NCBI RefSeq assembly: GCF_900292075.1
Contig: NZ_OLMV01000007.1
Coordinates: 1-64,000 of the forward strand
Direction: 5' to 3'
Source of the DNA: Microbacterium timonense
GTDB taxonomy: Bacteria; Actinomycetota; Actinomycetes; Actinomycetales; Microbacteriaceae
DNA: 64,000 bases
Shown: positions 19,932-27,447 of the stretch, piece after piece
Layout: the number at the start of each line of letters is the position of its first letter
Numbering within the stretch: position 1 is the first letter of the stretch
The notes under the pieces: generated by a model
Database searches by the model: none
Told to the model about the DNA's origin: nothing
Seen by the model: the letters and a program-made list of their open reading frames with translations, nothing else
Position numbers and translations under genes: made by a program

Positions 19932-22900
19932 TCACCGGCGCGCGTAGGCGCGCACCACCTCCTGCGTCACCGACGCCGAGCCGTCCGTGGCCGTCGCCCG
20001 CAGCGTGACAGGTGCGGTGCCGGCGGGCATCTCCGCCGAGAAGCCCTTCTTGTCCTTCTTGTCCTTCTTGACCGGCAGAGGCTGCCACGTCACGCCGTCG
20101 TCGAACGAGACCTCGGCGGCCAGCGTCGCGCCCGCGCGCACGTTGCCGTGCTGATCGGTGACGTGCAGGCCGACCCGGTGCGCGCGTCGCGTCGCGTAGC
20201 CCTCGTCATCGGTCGGGACGTCGTAGGCCACCTGAAGCAGTGGCAGCTCGTCGGCCTCCTCACCCGCCGGCCGCTGGGACGGGAAGGTCCAGGCGGTCGA
20301 GGAGCGGATGCCGCGCTGCCACTCCGGGTCGTCGCGCGAGACGTCCAGCTCCAGGCGGTATTCGGCGCGCCCTCCCGGGACGTCGACCGAGCGCCTCGCG
20401 TCGGCGAGGGTGGCGATGAGCTCCCCGTCGCGGTACAGCCGCGCACTGGAGTTCACCTCACCCGCCGCGGCGTGACCGGCGGCGTCGACGAGCTCGGCGA
20501 CGCGCAGGTTCAGCCGGTCGCCGGTCCGGGTGGAGGGCGCCGAGGCGACCGATCCTGCTCGCACCACCGGGTCGAACCAGCGCTCGGTCGACCGTCCCGG
20601 GTCGTAGCTGCGCACCGGGCCGGCCAAGCCGCCCGTCACCCGGCCCATCCAGTTCTCCCAGGTGTGCAGCACGCGATGCTGCCACAGCGAGTCGCCGGCC
20701 GAGACCCACTCCACCCGCTCTTCGCCCGTGACCACCGTGCGCTGCGCATCGTTCCACGCGTACGTCATCCACGGACGCCACCCGAAGCGCTGCTCACGGG
20801 CGTAGGGCAGACCGCCGCTCTCGACATAGGTCGTGGTCACGCGGTGGCTGTTCTTCTCGGTCACCGCGTGCTCGACGACGTCAGGGATCTGGCCGGGAGA
20901 CACCTGGATCACGTCGTACAGGTAGGGGCTCTTGCGGCTCGCCTCGACCACGACCTGCTGCCGGCCGGGACGCTGCGCCTCACGGATCAGCGCCGCGCCG
21001 TCCTCAGCCGTGATCACGATCGCCGGGATGGGAGTGGTCGGCTGGCCCGGTTCGAAGACCGTGTAGATGCTGTTCGTCGTGGGCCGCACCAGGATGACCG
21101 CCGCCGCTCCCGCATCGGCCGCCGCCTGCACCTGCTCCTCTTCCAGGCCCTGGTCCGGCGCGTCGACCACGACGACCTTGCCCGTGACACCCGTGAGGTC
21201 GGCTCTCGCGGCGACCAGTTCCGCCCGAAGAGGTCGATCCAGCACGGCCGAGTTGCCCAGCAGTGCGACCTGCGGCCGCAGGCGACTGCCCGCGACATCC
21301 ACCACGGCGGAGGGCCGGACCAGCTGCCAGCGCGAGGTGAACTCGAACTCGCCCTCCCTCACCGGGTCGGTGGGAGTGACCCAGGGCATCGTGCGCGAGA
21401 ACGACATCACGCCGTGCTGGATGTCGCGACCGTTGGGGAACGTCCGGTGCGTGTACCAACTGATCACCGACTGCTGCTCGGATGCCTCGGGCGTCGTGAT
21501 CGTGATCGGCACCGTACGGCGCGCGTCGAGGACCACCTCGACGTCGGAGTCCACCCGTACGTCGGGGAGGATGATCGTGCCCACTCGCTCCGACTGTGCG
21601 TTGCCGAAGTCCTCGATGATCCCCTGCACGACGTAGGTGCCCTCCTCGACCTCGAGCGTGCCCGCCTCGGCGTTCTCGAGGTAGCCGAGGTACTCCGTGC
21701 CGGGACGGTCGCCGATGACGGAGAGCGACGGGACGAACGGCGCGCCGCCGTCGAACCCGACCGCCCGGATGGTCATCGTGTGCCGAGGACCGCGCTTGAC
21801 CGTGCCGATCGCCGTGTGTACCAGGGTGCCATCGGTGCTCGTGGCGATGAGTGCGCCGCTCCATCGGCCGCGCTCGAGCACGGCCGGGTCGAGGGTCACG
21901 ATGACATCCGCCGAGCCGTGCGCCGGGACCGTCACCTCGTCGGGTGCCGAGAACGCTGCGGCGTCGCCCGCCTCGTCGTCCAGGTTCTTCGCCTCGATCT
22001 TCAGGTCGAGGGTCACGGCGTCCGTGCCGTCGTTGTACAACGTCACGGTGCGCTCCCGGATCGCGTCGTCGCCGTCGACCACGGTGGCGAAGTCGGCGAT
22101 ACCGGACGCGGTCACCGTCTGGTTCACGGCACGGGCCACGTCGACACGGCCACCGCCCTGTGCATACACTCCGAGCTCGGGATTCGGTTCGGCGGTGCTG
22201 ATGAGGGCGTCCTTCAGTCGCCGGCCGCTCCAGTCGGGATTCTGCTGGGCGAGCAGCGCGGCGGCTCCTGCGACGTGCGGCGTGGCCATCGAGGTGCCGG
22301 ACGCGGCGGTGTACAGGGCGTCCACGGGCGACCCCATCGCGGTGCCGGCGGCGCGCGCGGCGACGATGCCGACGCCGGGCGCGCTGATCTCCGGCTTCAG
22401 GGCGCCGTCTCCCGTCCGGGGACCGCGGTTCGAGAACTCCGCCAGCGCCCCATCGCGGTCGACCGCCGCGACGGAGAGTGCGGCGTCGGCGGTGCTGGGG
22501 GTGGACACCGCGCCGTCGGTGCCGTCGTTCCCGGCCGCGACGACGAACAGCGCGCCCGTCTGCTCCGAGAGCGCGTCCAGCGCGAGACTCAGCGGGTCGG
22601 TGCCGTCCGTGGGGCCACCGCCGAGGCTCATGTTCACCACGGCGGCGCGTTCGGCCGCCCATTCCATGCCGGCGATGATCCACGAGTCGTATCCGGAACC
22701 GGTGTCGTCGAGCACCTTCCCGACGATGAGGTCGGCCTCCGGGGCGACACCGGGGCGCGTGCCGCCAGCGCCGGCGCCCGTTCCGGCGATCGTCGCGGCG
22801 ACGTGGGTGCCGTGGCCCACCCGGTCGGCGGTCCCCGTCTCGCTGCCGGTGAAGTCGACCGCCTCGTCGACCTGCCCGACGAGGTCGGGGTGCTCGGCAT

Positions 22901-23633
22901 CCACGCCGGTGTCGAGCACGGCGACCGTCACGCCGGCGCCGCGGTAGCCGGCATCCCACGCCTCGGGTGCGCCGATCTGCGGCACGCTCTGATCCAGCGA
23001 CGCGGCAGCGCGGCCGTCGAGCCATACCCGCTGGATGCCGCCGGCCATGCGCAGCTCGTCCGAGGCCCCCGGAGCCTCGGCGACGGCACCACCCGGCGTG
23101 AGGGCATCCCAGACCGCGCCCAGCTCCTCGGCGTCGGCGGCCAGCGCCGCCCCGTCGATGCTCGGCAGCGCGCGGGTCTGCTCCGCTCCGGCGATCTGCA
23201 TCCCGGCCACGCGGGTCCCCTCCGACCACGAGACGATGAGCGGCAGGGCGTCCAGCTCGCCGTAGCCCTCGTCGAGGAGCGTGCTCACTTCGAAGAGACG
23301 CTCGTCGACGACTCCCGACGTGAGGAACGGGATCGCGTCGCTCGGCAGCACCTTGAGCACGCCGTCCACCTCGAGCGTCTGGAAGGTGACGCGCTCGCGG
23401 CCGGGTCCGGGCGTCACCGTGGCCGCGTACCGGCCATCGCCGGCCTGCGTGACCTCGACGCGATCGCCCGTCAGCAGCGTGAGCGCGCGGGTCTGACCGC
23501 CGGTTCCCGCGGGCACCGCCGACGCGGGCGGCTCGGCGCCGGAGGCGGAGGGGGCGATGAGGCCGGCGACGAACGCCGTGGACGTGGCGATGGCGAGAGC
23601 GGCGAGGACTGGAGCGCGATGTGGGGGACGCAT
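19932..23633 (-). CDS. Secreted subtilisin-like (S8) serine peptidase, large
   Basis: The 1233-residue preprotein has a signal peptide (residues 1-33, cleavage near SASGA), a propeptide-like region to ~215 and an S8 catalytic domain with Asp241 (VAVLDTGVDAEHPDL), His274 (GHGTHVA) and Ser448 (GTSMATPHVAG). After it come beta-rich regions, including a PA-like module (~790-870). Near the C-terminus is a lysine-aspartate string KKDKKDKKG. It has no sortase or membrane anchor, so it is probably released. The start ATG 23633 gives the signal peptide; the frame is open upstream but without signal features. It is divergent from the ClpP pair. Confidence 0.9.
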   Translation of the reverse strand: MRPPHRAPVLAALAIATSTAFVAGLIAPSASGAEPPASAVPAGTGGQTRALTLLTGDRVEVTQAGDGRYAATVTPGPGRERVTFQTLEVDGVLKVLPSDAIPFLTSGVVDERLFEVSTLLDEGYGELDALPLIVSWSEGTRVAGMQIAGAEQTRALPSIDGAALAADAEELGAVWDALTPGGAVAEAPGASDELRMAGGIQRVWLDGRAAASLDQSVPQIGAPEAWDAGYRGAGVTVAVLDTGVDAEHPDLVGQVDEAVDFTGSETGTADRVGHGTHVAATIAGTGAGAGGTRPGVAPEADLIVGKVLDDTGSGYDSWIIAGMEWAAERAAVVNMSLGGGPTDGTDPLSLALDALSEQTGALFVVAAGNDGTDGAVSTPSTADAALSVAAVDRDGALAEFSNRGPRTGDGALKPEISAPGVGIVAARAAGTAMGSPVDALYTAASGTSMATPHVAGAAALLAQQNPDWSGRRLKDALISTAEPNPELGVYAQGGGRVDVARAVNQTVTASGIADFATVVDGDDAIRERTVTLYNDGTDAVTLDLKIEAKNLDDEAGDAAAFSAPDEVTVPAHGSADVIVTLDPAVLERGRWSGALIATSTDGTLVHTAIGTVKRGPRHTMTIRAVGFDGGAPFVPSLSVIGDRPGTEYLGYLENAEAGTLEVEEGTYVVQGIIEDFGNAQSERVGTIILPDVRVDSDVEVVLDARRTVPITITTPEASEQQSVISWYTHRTFPNGRDIQHGVMSFSRTMPWVTPTDPVREGEFEFTSRWQLVRPSAVVDVAGSRLRPQVALLGNSAVLDRPLRAELVAARADLTGVTGKVVVVDAPDQGLEEEQVQAAADAGAAAVILVRPTTNSIYTVFEPGQPTTPIPAIVITAEDGAALIREAQRPGRQQVVVEASRKSPYLYDVIQVSPGQIPDVVEHAVTEKNSHRVTTTYVESGGLPYAREQRFGWRPWMTYAWNDAQRTVVTGEERVEWVSAGDSLWQHRVLHTWENWMGRVTGGLAGPVRSYDPGRSTERWFDPVVRAGSVASAPSTRTGDRLNLRVAELVDAAGHAAAGEVNSSARLYRDGELIATLADARRSVDVPGGRAEYRLELDVSRDDPEWQRGIRSSTAWTFPSQRPAGEEADELPLLQVAYDVPTDDEGYATRRAHRVGLHVTDQHGNVRAGATLAAEVSFDDGVTWQPLPVKKDKKDKKGFSAEMPAGTAPVTLRATATDGSASVTQEVVRAYARR

Positions 23634-23803
23634 GGGTCCGAGTCTGATGCGTCGGCGCCCGGTCCGACCCCGCGCGAGGCTGCCCAGAGTGCGACATGGC
23701 GCAACCGCGCCACGGGTGCCGGCGTCGGCGTCGTCCGCTGTGGGCAGAGCCGCCGGGAGCGGAAACGGATGCCGCGGCCGCCACCGGCGCGCAGGCTGGG
23801 GGC
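23634..23803. promoter_or_regulatory. Divergent promoter region, subtilase / ClpP pair, with a weak ClgR-like dyad
   Basis: This 170-bp gap must hold both promoters. An imperfect dyad at 23689-23705 (GTGCGAC and GCGCAAC around ATG) loosely resembles the CGC-N5-GCG sites of ClgR regulators. It is offered only as a candidate, because a ClgR-like gene lies 3.5 kb away. Confidence 0.3.
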
Positions 23804-24433
23804 ATGGCAGAAGAAGGCAAGATCCCCCTGTTCGGAGCGGAGGCACGGCGCGAGCTGTTCCACCAGCGTGTGCTCGTGCTGGACGGGCCGCTCGACGACG
23901 ACAACGGCACGCTGCTCGCGACGCAGCTGCTGGCGCTCGCCGCGGAGGACGAGGCATCCGACATCGCGCTGTGGATCCACTCGCCCGGCGGCTCGGTGCC
24001 GTCGATGCTCGCGATCCGCGACGTCATGAACCTCATCCCCAACGATGTCGCGACGCTCGCCCTCGGGCTCGCGTGCAGCGCCGGGCAGTTCCTGCTGTCG
24101 GCGGGTACGAAGGGCAAGCGGCGAGCGCTGCCCCACGCACGCATCCTCATGCACCAGGGGTCGGCGGGCATCGGCGGGTCGGCGGTCGAGGTCGAGGTGC
24201 AGGCCGACGATCTGCGGCACATGCGCGACACCGTGCTCGGGCTCATCGCGGACGACACCGGGCAGAGCGTCGAGCGCATCTTCGAGGACTCGTTGCACGA
24301 CCGCTGGTACACCGCCGCCCAGGCCCGGGACTACGGGTTCATCGACGGCATCGTCGACGACTTCGCGCAGGTGGTCCCGCGACGTCGACGGCCGGCTGGG
24401 CTCGGCGTCGGAGCGGCGGAGGTGGCGGCATGA
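23804..24433 (+). CDS. ClpP-like protease subunit with intact catalytic triad
   Basis: The 209-residue protein is an S14 peptidase: Ser92 in GLACSAGQFLLSAG, His117 in PHARILMHQ and Asp166 in LHDRWYTAAQA match the Ser-His-Asp triad. IHSPGGSV is the conserved substrate-strand motif. It should assemble into a barrel-shaped peptidase fed by a Clp ATPase, though no ATPase gene is nearby. It overlaps the next clpP-like gene by 4 bp (ATGA), which implies a 1:1 hetero-oligomer. It is probably an extra pair beyond the housekeeping clpP1P2, expected elsewhere. The start ATG at 23804 gives a short N-terminus. Confidence 0.88.
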   Translation: MAEEGKIPLFGAEARRELFHQRVLVLDGPLDDDNGTLLATQLLALAAEDEASDIALWIHSPGGSVPSMLAIRDVMNLIPNDVATLALGLACSAGQFLLSAGTKGKRRALPHARILMHQGSAGIGGSAVEVEVQADDLRHMRDTVLGLIADDTGQSVERIFEDSLHDRWYTAAQARDYGFIDGIVDDFAQVVPRRRRPAGLGVGAAEVAA

Positions 24434-25023
24434 GCTCGTACACGATCCCCAACGTGATCGCGCAGCATCCGCGGGGCGACCGCATCATGGACGTCTACTC
24501 GCACCTGCTCGCCGAGCGCGTCGTCTACCTCGGCACCGGCATCGATGCGGGAGTCGCCAATGCGCTCATCGCGCAGCTGCTGCACCTGGATGCCGACAGC
24601 CCGGAGCGCGACATCCAGCTCTACATCAACTGCGAGGGCGGTGATCCCTCCGCCATGCTCGCGGTGTACGACACGATGCAGCACGTGCGGCCGGATGTCG
24701 CGACCACCGTGGTCGGGCAGGCCATCGGCGTCGGCGCCGTCATGCTGGCCGCCGGGGCCGCCGGCAAGCGGTCGGTGCTTCCGCACGCGCGCGTCGTGCT
24801 GCACCAGCCCGCGGGGCAGGGGAGGGGCGCCATTCCGGACCTCATCCTGCAGGCCGACGAGCTTGTGCGCGTGCGCGGTGAAGTCGAGGAGATCCTCGCG
24901 CGGCACACGGGACAGGATGCTGCGAAGCTGCGCGCCGACACGGACCGCGACCGCGTCTTCACCGCCGCCGACGCCGTCGCCTACGGTCTCGCCGACCACG
25001 TGCTGGACCGCCCCGGTCGTTGA
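24430..25023 (+). CDS. ClpP-like subunit lacking the catalytic serine (ClpR-like)
   Basis: The 197-residue protein aligns over its length with ClpP: YINCEGGDPSAMLAVYD, GKRSVLPHARVVLHQPAG and DTDRDRVFTAADAVAYGLAD. In the nucleophile segment GQAASMGA of E. coli ClpP, it reads GQAIGVGA, so the Ser is Gly100. His125 and Asp174 remain. It should therefore be a structural partner for the active subunit encoded just upstream, like cyanobacterial and plastid ClpR. The stop codon and the last codons (PGR) are formed by a copy of the interspersed repeat, so the native C-terminus may have been altered. Confidence 0.88.
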   Translation: MSSYTIPNVIAQHPRGDRIMDVYSHLLAERVVYLGTGIDAGVANALIAQLLHLDADSPERDIQLYINCEGGDPSAMLAVYDTMQHVRPDVATTVVGQAIGVGAVMLAAGAAGKRSVLPHARVVLHQPAGQGRGAIPDLILQADELVRVRGEVEEILARHTGQDAAKLRADTDRDRVFTAADAVAYGLADHVLDRPGR

Positions 25024-25632
25024 GCGAGCGCCCCCGGTCGTTGAGCGAGCGAAGCGAGACGAAACGCGCCCCGTGCCGGACCGCTTCGGCGCTACCGGGG
25101 CCTCCGGTCGTTGAGCGAGCGAAGCGAGACGAAACGCCCCCCCGTGTCAGACCCCGTTTCGTCTGCGCGCGCCAGAGCGCGCTCCGCTCAACGACCAGGG
25201 CCTCCGGTCGTTGAGCGAGCGAAGCGAGACGAAACGCGCCGTCGTGCCAGACCGCTTCGGCCTACCGGGGCCCTCCGGCCGTTGAGCGAGCGAAGCGAGA
25301 CGAAACGCGGCCTCTCGCGAGAGCGCGCTCCGCTCAACGACCACCGCCTCCGTTCGTTGAGCGAGCGAAGCGAGTCGAAACGCGGCCTCGTACCAGATCG
25401 CGTTTCGTCTGCGCGCGCCAGAGCGCGCTCCGCTCAACGACCAGGGCCTCCGGTCGTTGAGCGAGCGAAGCAAGACGAAACGCGCCCTCGTGCCGGACCG
25501 CTTCGGCGCTACCGGGGCCTCCGGTCGTTGAGCGAGCGAAGCGAGACGAAACGCGGCCTCTCGTGAGAGCGCGCTCCGCTCAACGACCGGGGCCTCCGGT
25601 CCCCTCTCGCGGGAGGGCACTCCGCTCAACGA
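25013..25632. repeat. 620-bp array of direct and inverted interspersed repeats
   Basis: The array has about eight direct copies of GGTCGTTGAGCGAGCGAAGC followed by GAGACGAAACG (near 25013, 25036, 25105, 25205, 25277, 25352, 25451 and 25521; the first is truncated). Two long inverted copies lie at 25154-25196 and 25401-25443. Three half copies in inverted orientation lie at 25321-25342, 25566-25589 and 25621-25632. Longer spacer segments (for example GACCGCTTCGGCGCTACCGG) recur too, so the array grew by copying compound units. It holds no credible gene. Both flanking genes end inside it. Confidence 0.92.
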
Positions 25633-26870
25633 CTGGCGCCGCCGGGCCAGACCTTGCCCTCCCACGGGTCGTAGTCGGCGATCAGCTCCTCCTGCGGAGG
25701 GCGCTCGGCCTCCGGCACGTGCTGCAGGTTGACGCGCACGCGGTACCACAGCGAGCTCGACCCGCGCATGCCGTCGATGAGCACGTCGGCAGGATGCAGC
25801 TGCTTCGCGGCGTCGGGGTGCCGCTTGGTCCATTCGTCCAGCGCCGCGATCGCCTCGGACTTCGCCTTCGTGCGGGCCACCTCGATGAGCGGCATGGTGG
25901 ACTGCCGCCTGCCCGAGCCGTCGCCCCCGCGCGGCGGCTTCTCAGCGGGGCCGAGCTCTTCGGCGAGCCGCAGCAGGCCGTCAAGGGTGCCGACGGCGTC
26001 GTCGATGCCGGCGTGCGGGTCGCCGAGGTCGGCGAACCGCTGCGGCACCGTGAGCACCGTGAACTCCTCGGGACGGCGCGAGCGCACCTCATCCCAGTCC
26101 AGCGGCGTCGACACCCGGGCATCGGGCAGCGGCCGGATGGAGTACGCCGACGCCACGGTGCGGTCCTTGGCGTTCTGGTTGAAGTCGACGAAGACGCTCT
26201 CGCCGCGCTCCTCCTTCCACCAGCGAGCCGTGGCGAGCCCGGGCGCGCGGTTCTCGACCTCGCGCGCCAGCGTCTCCGCCGCCAGCCGCACCTGCTTGTA
26301 GTCCCACTGCGGCGCGACTCGCACCAGGATGTGCATGCCTCGTGAGCCACTCGTCTTGGGCCAGCCGACGAGGCCGACGTCGTCGAGCACCTCCCGCGCG
26401 ACGAACGCGACATCCACGATCTGCGACCAGTCCACGCCCGGCATGGGGTCGAGGTCGATGCGCAGCTCGTCGGGGTGATCGAGGTCCTCCGCGCGCACCG
26501 GGTGCGGGTTCAGGTCGAGGCACCCGAGGTTGACGACCCAGGCGAGCCCCGCGGCATCCCGGATCACCGCCTCTTCGGCCGACGTGCCACGCGCGTACTG
26601 CAGCGTCGCAGTGTCGATGAAGTCCGGGTGGTTCTCCGGCACCCGCTTCTGGAAGAAGGGCTCCTGATCGATGCCCTTCGGGAAGCGCTTGAGCACCATC
26701 GGCCGGCCGCCCGCACCGCGCAGCGCGCCGTCTGCGACGGCCAGGTAGTACCGCACGATGTCGAGTTTCGTGAGCCCCGGCTCCGGGAACACCACCTTGG
26801 TGGGGCTCGAGACGCGCACCTCGTGCCCGTCGATCTCGAGGATCTCGGCTTCCGACTTCGCAGGCGTCAC
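25626..26870 (-). CDS. LigD-type polymerase/primase domain (PrimPol) protein
   Basis: The ~414-residue protein matches the archaeo-eukaryotic primase-like polymerase domain of bacterial LigD: metal ligands in LRIDLDPMPG (Asp139, Asp141), the SRGMHILVRV strand and VFVDFNQNAKDRTVASAYSIRP. Ligase and nuclease domains are absent and no Ku gene is near. Such polymerases fill gaps and add nucleotides in end joining or excision repair. The start is uncertain: GTG 26870 (used) has GGAGCGG just upstream; GTG 26879 is also possible. The last codons and the stop fall in a repeat half copy. It follows the XRE gene by about 50 bp and may be cotranscribed with it. Confidence 0.85.
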   Translation of the reverse strand: MTPAKSEAEILEIDGHEVRVSSPTKVVFPEPGLTKLDIVRYYLAVADGALRGAGGRPMVLKRFPKGIDQEPFFQKRVPENHPDFIDTATLQYARGTSAEEAVIRDAAGLAWVVNLGCLDLNPHPVRAEDLDHPDELRIDLDPMPGVDWSQIVDVAFVAREVLDDVGLVGWPKTSGSRGMHILVRVAPQWDYKQVRLAAETLAREVENRAPGLATARWWKEERGESVFVDFNQNAKDRTVASAYSIRPLPDARVSTPLDWDEVRSRRPEEFTVLTVPQRFADLGDPHAGIDDAVGTLDGLLRLAEELGPAEKPPRGGDGSGRRQSTMPLIEVARTKAKSEAIAALDEWTKRHPDAAKQLHPADVLIDGMRGSSSLWYRVRVNLQHVPEAERPPQEELIADYDPWEGKVWPGGASR

Positions 26871-26922
26871 CCGCTCCACGCTAGCGACGAGAGGATGCCG
26901 CGGCCAGGGGTTGCGTCGCGTG

Positions 26923-27261
26923 TCAGGCGGCCAGCGCGTAGGTCGCGCGGCATCCCACGACGGCGCGCTCTGCCGCATGCGAGCGCAGGTCGTCGACGAC
27001 GGCGGCGGTGAGCTCCACCAGCGTCACCTCGAGAGCCCCGGCGACCGCCGCGATCATCTCGCTCGACGGCTCCTTGAGGCCGCGCTCGATCTCCGAGAGG
27101 TACTGCGGCGACACGCCGGCACGATCGGCGGTGTCGGCCAGGCGCTCGCCGCGCTCATGGCGCAGCCGCCTCAGGCGCTCACCCAGGGCGTCACGCCAGA
27201 GCGGCTCCGGCTCTCGAGGAGGACGCGGCGTCTTCGCCGGCAGCGGGATGATCTCGGCCAT
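26923..27261 (-). CDS. ClgR-like XRE-family transcriptional regulator
   Basis: The 112-residue protein is mostly one helix-turn-helix: LWRDALGERLRRLRHERGER then VSPQYLSEIERGLKEPSSEMIAAVAGAL. The YLSEIERG-KE-SSE pattern is characteristic of actinobacterial ClgR, activator of clp and stress genes. Here it lies near a clpP pair, separated by the PrimPol gene and the repeat array. That supports, without proving, a link to proteolysis. ClgR proteins often end in a degradation signal recognised by ClpP; this one ends in ATYALAA, close to the ssrA tag LAA. The ATG 27261 fits the family start. Confidence 0.8.
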   Translation of the reverse strand: MAEIIPLPAKTPRPPREPEPLWRDALGERLRRLRHERGERLADTADRAGVSPQYLSEIERGLKEPSSEMIAAVAGALEVTLVELTAAVVDDLRSHAAERAVVGCRATYALAA

Positions 27262-27373
27262 GCGCTCACGATAGAACGCGGCGCCCCGACGATCGACGTC
27301 GTTCCGCTGAGAGCAGAACGCGGGCTCGGGGCCCCCCGGCACTGAGCGGTGTGCTCACCCTGAGAGTTTCCTG

Positions 27374-27402
27374 TTGACGGATCCGAAAATCGGACATAGC
27401 GT
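27374..27402 (+). promoter_or_regulatory. Promoter of the second subtilase gene with an internal dyad
   Basis: TTGACG (27374-27379) and TAGCGT (27397-27402) are separated by 17 bp. The spacer contains TCCGA-AAA-TCGGA (27382-27394), a perfect 5-bp inverted repeat placed where a repressor would block RNA polymerase. Confidence 0.6.
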
Positions 27403-27447
27403 GCCGCCCGTACCGCGCAGTCCGTGCACGGAGAAAGCAGGGTCCCC

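Noticed and set aside
19938..19953. GCGCGC-GTAG-GCGCGC hairpin at the subtilase 3' end as a terminator
   Set aside because: It lies inside coding sequence, the stem is only 6 bp and such GC runs are expected by chance here.
20148..24029. 1293-codon open frame opposite the subtilase
   Set aside because: It is antisense to a gene with clear catalytic motifs and has the Arg/His-rich composition of a shadow frame in high-GC DNA.
25013..25632. CRISPR array
   Set aside because: Repeats are in both directions, spacers repeat and vary in length, copies occur elsewhere singly, and there are no cas genes.
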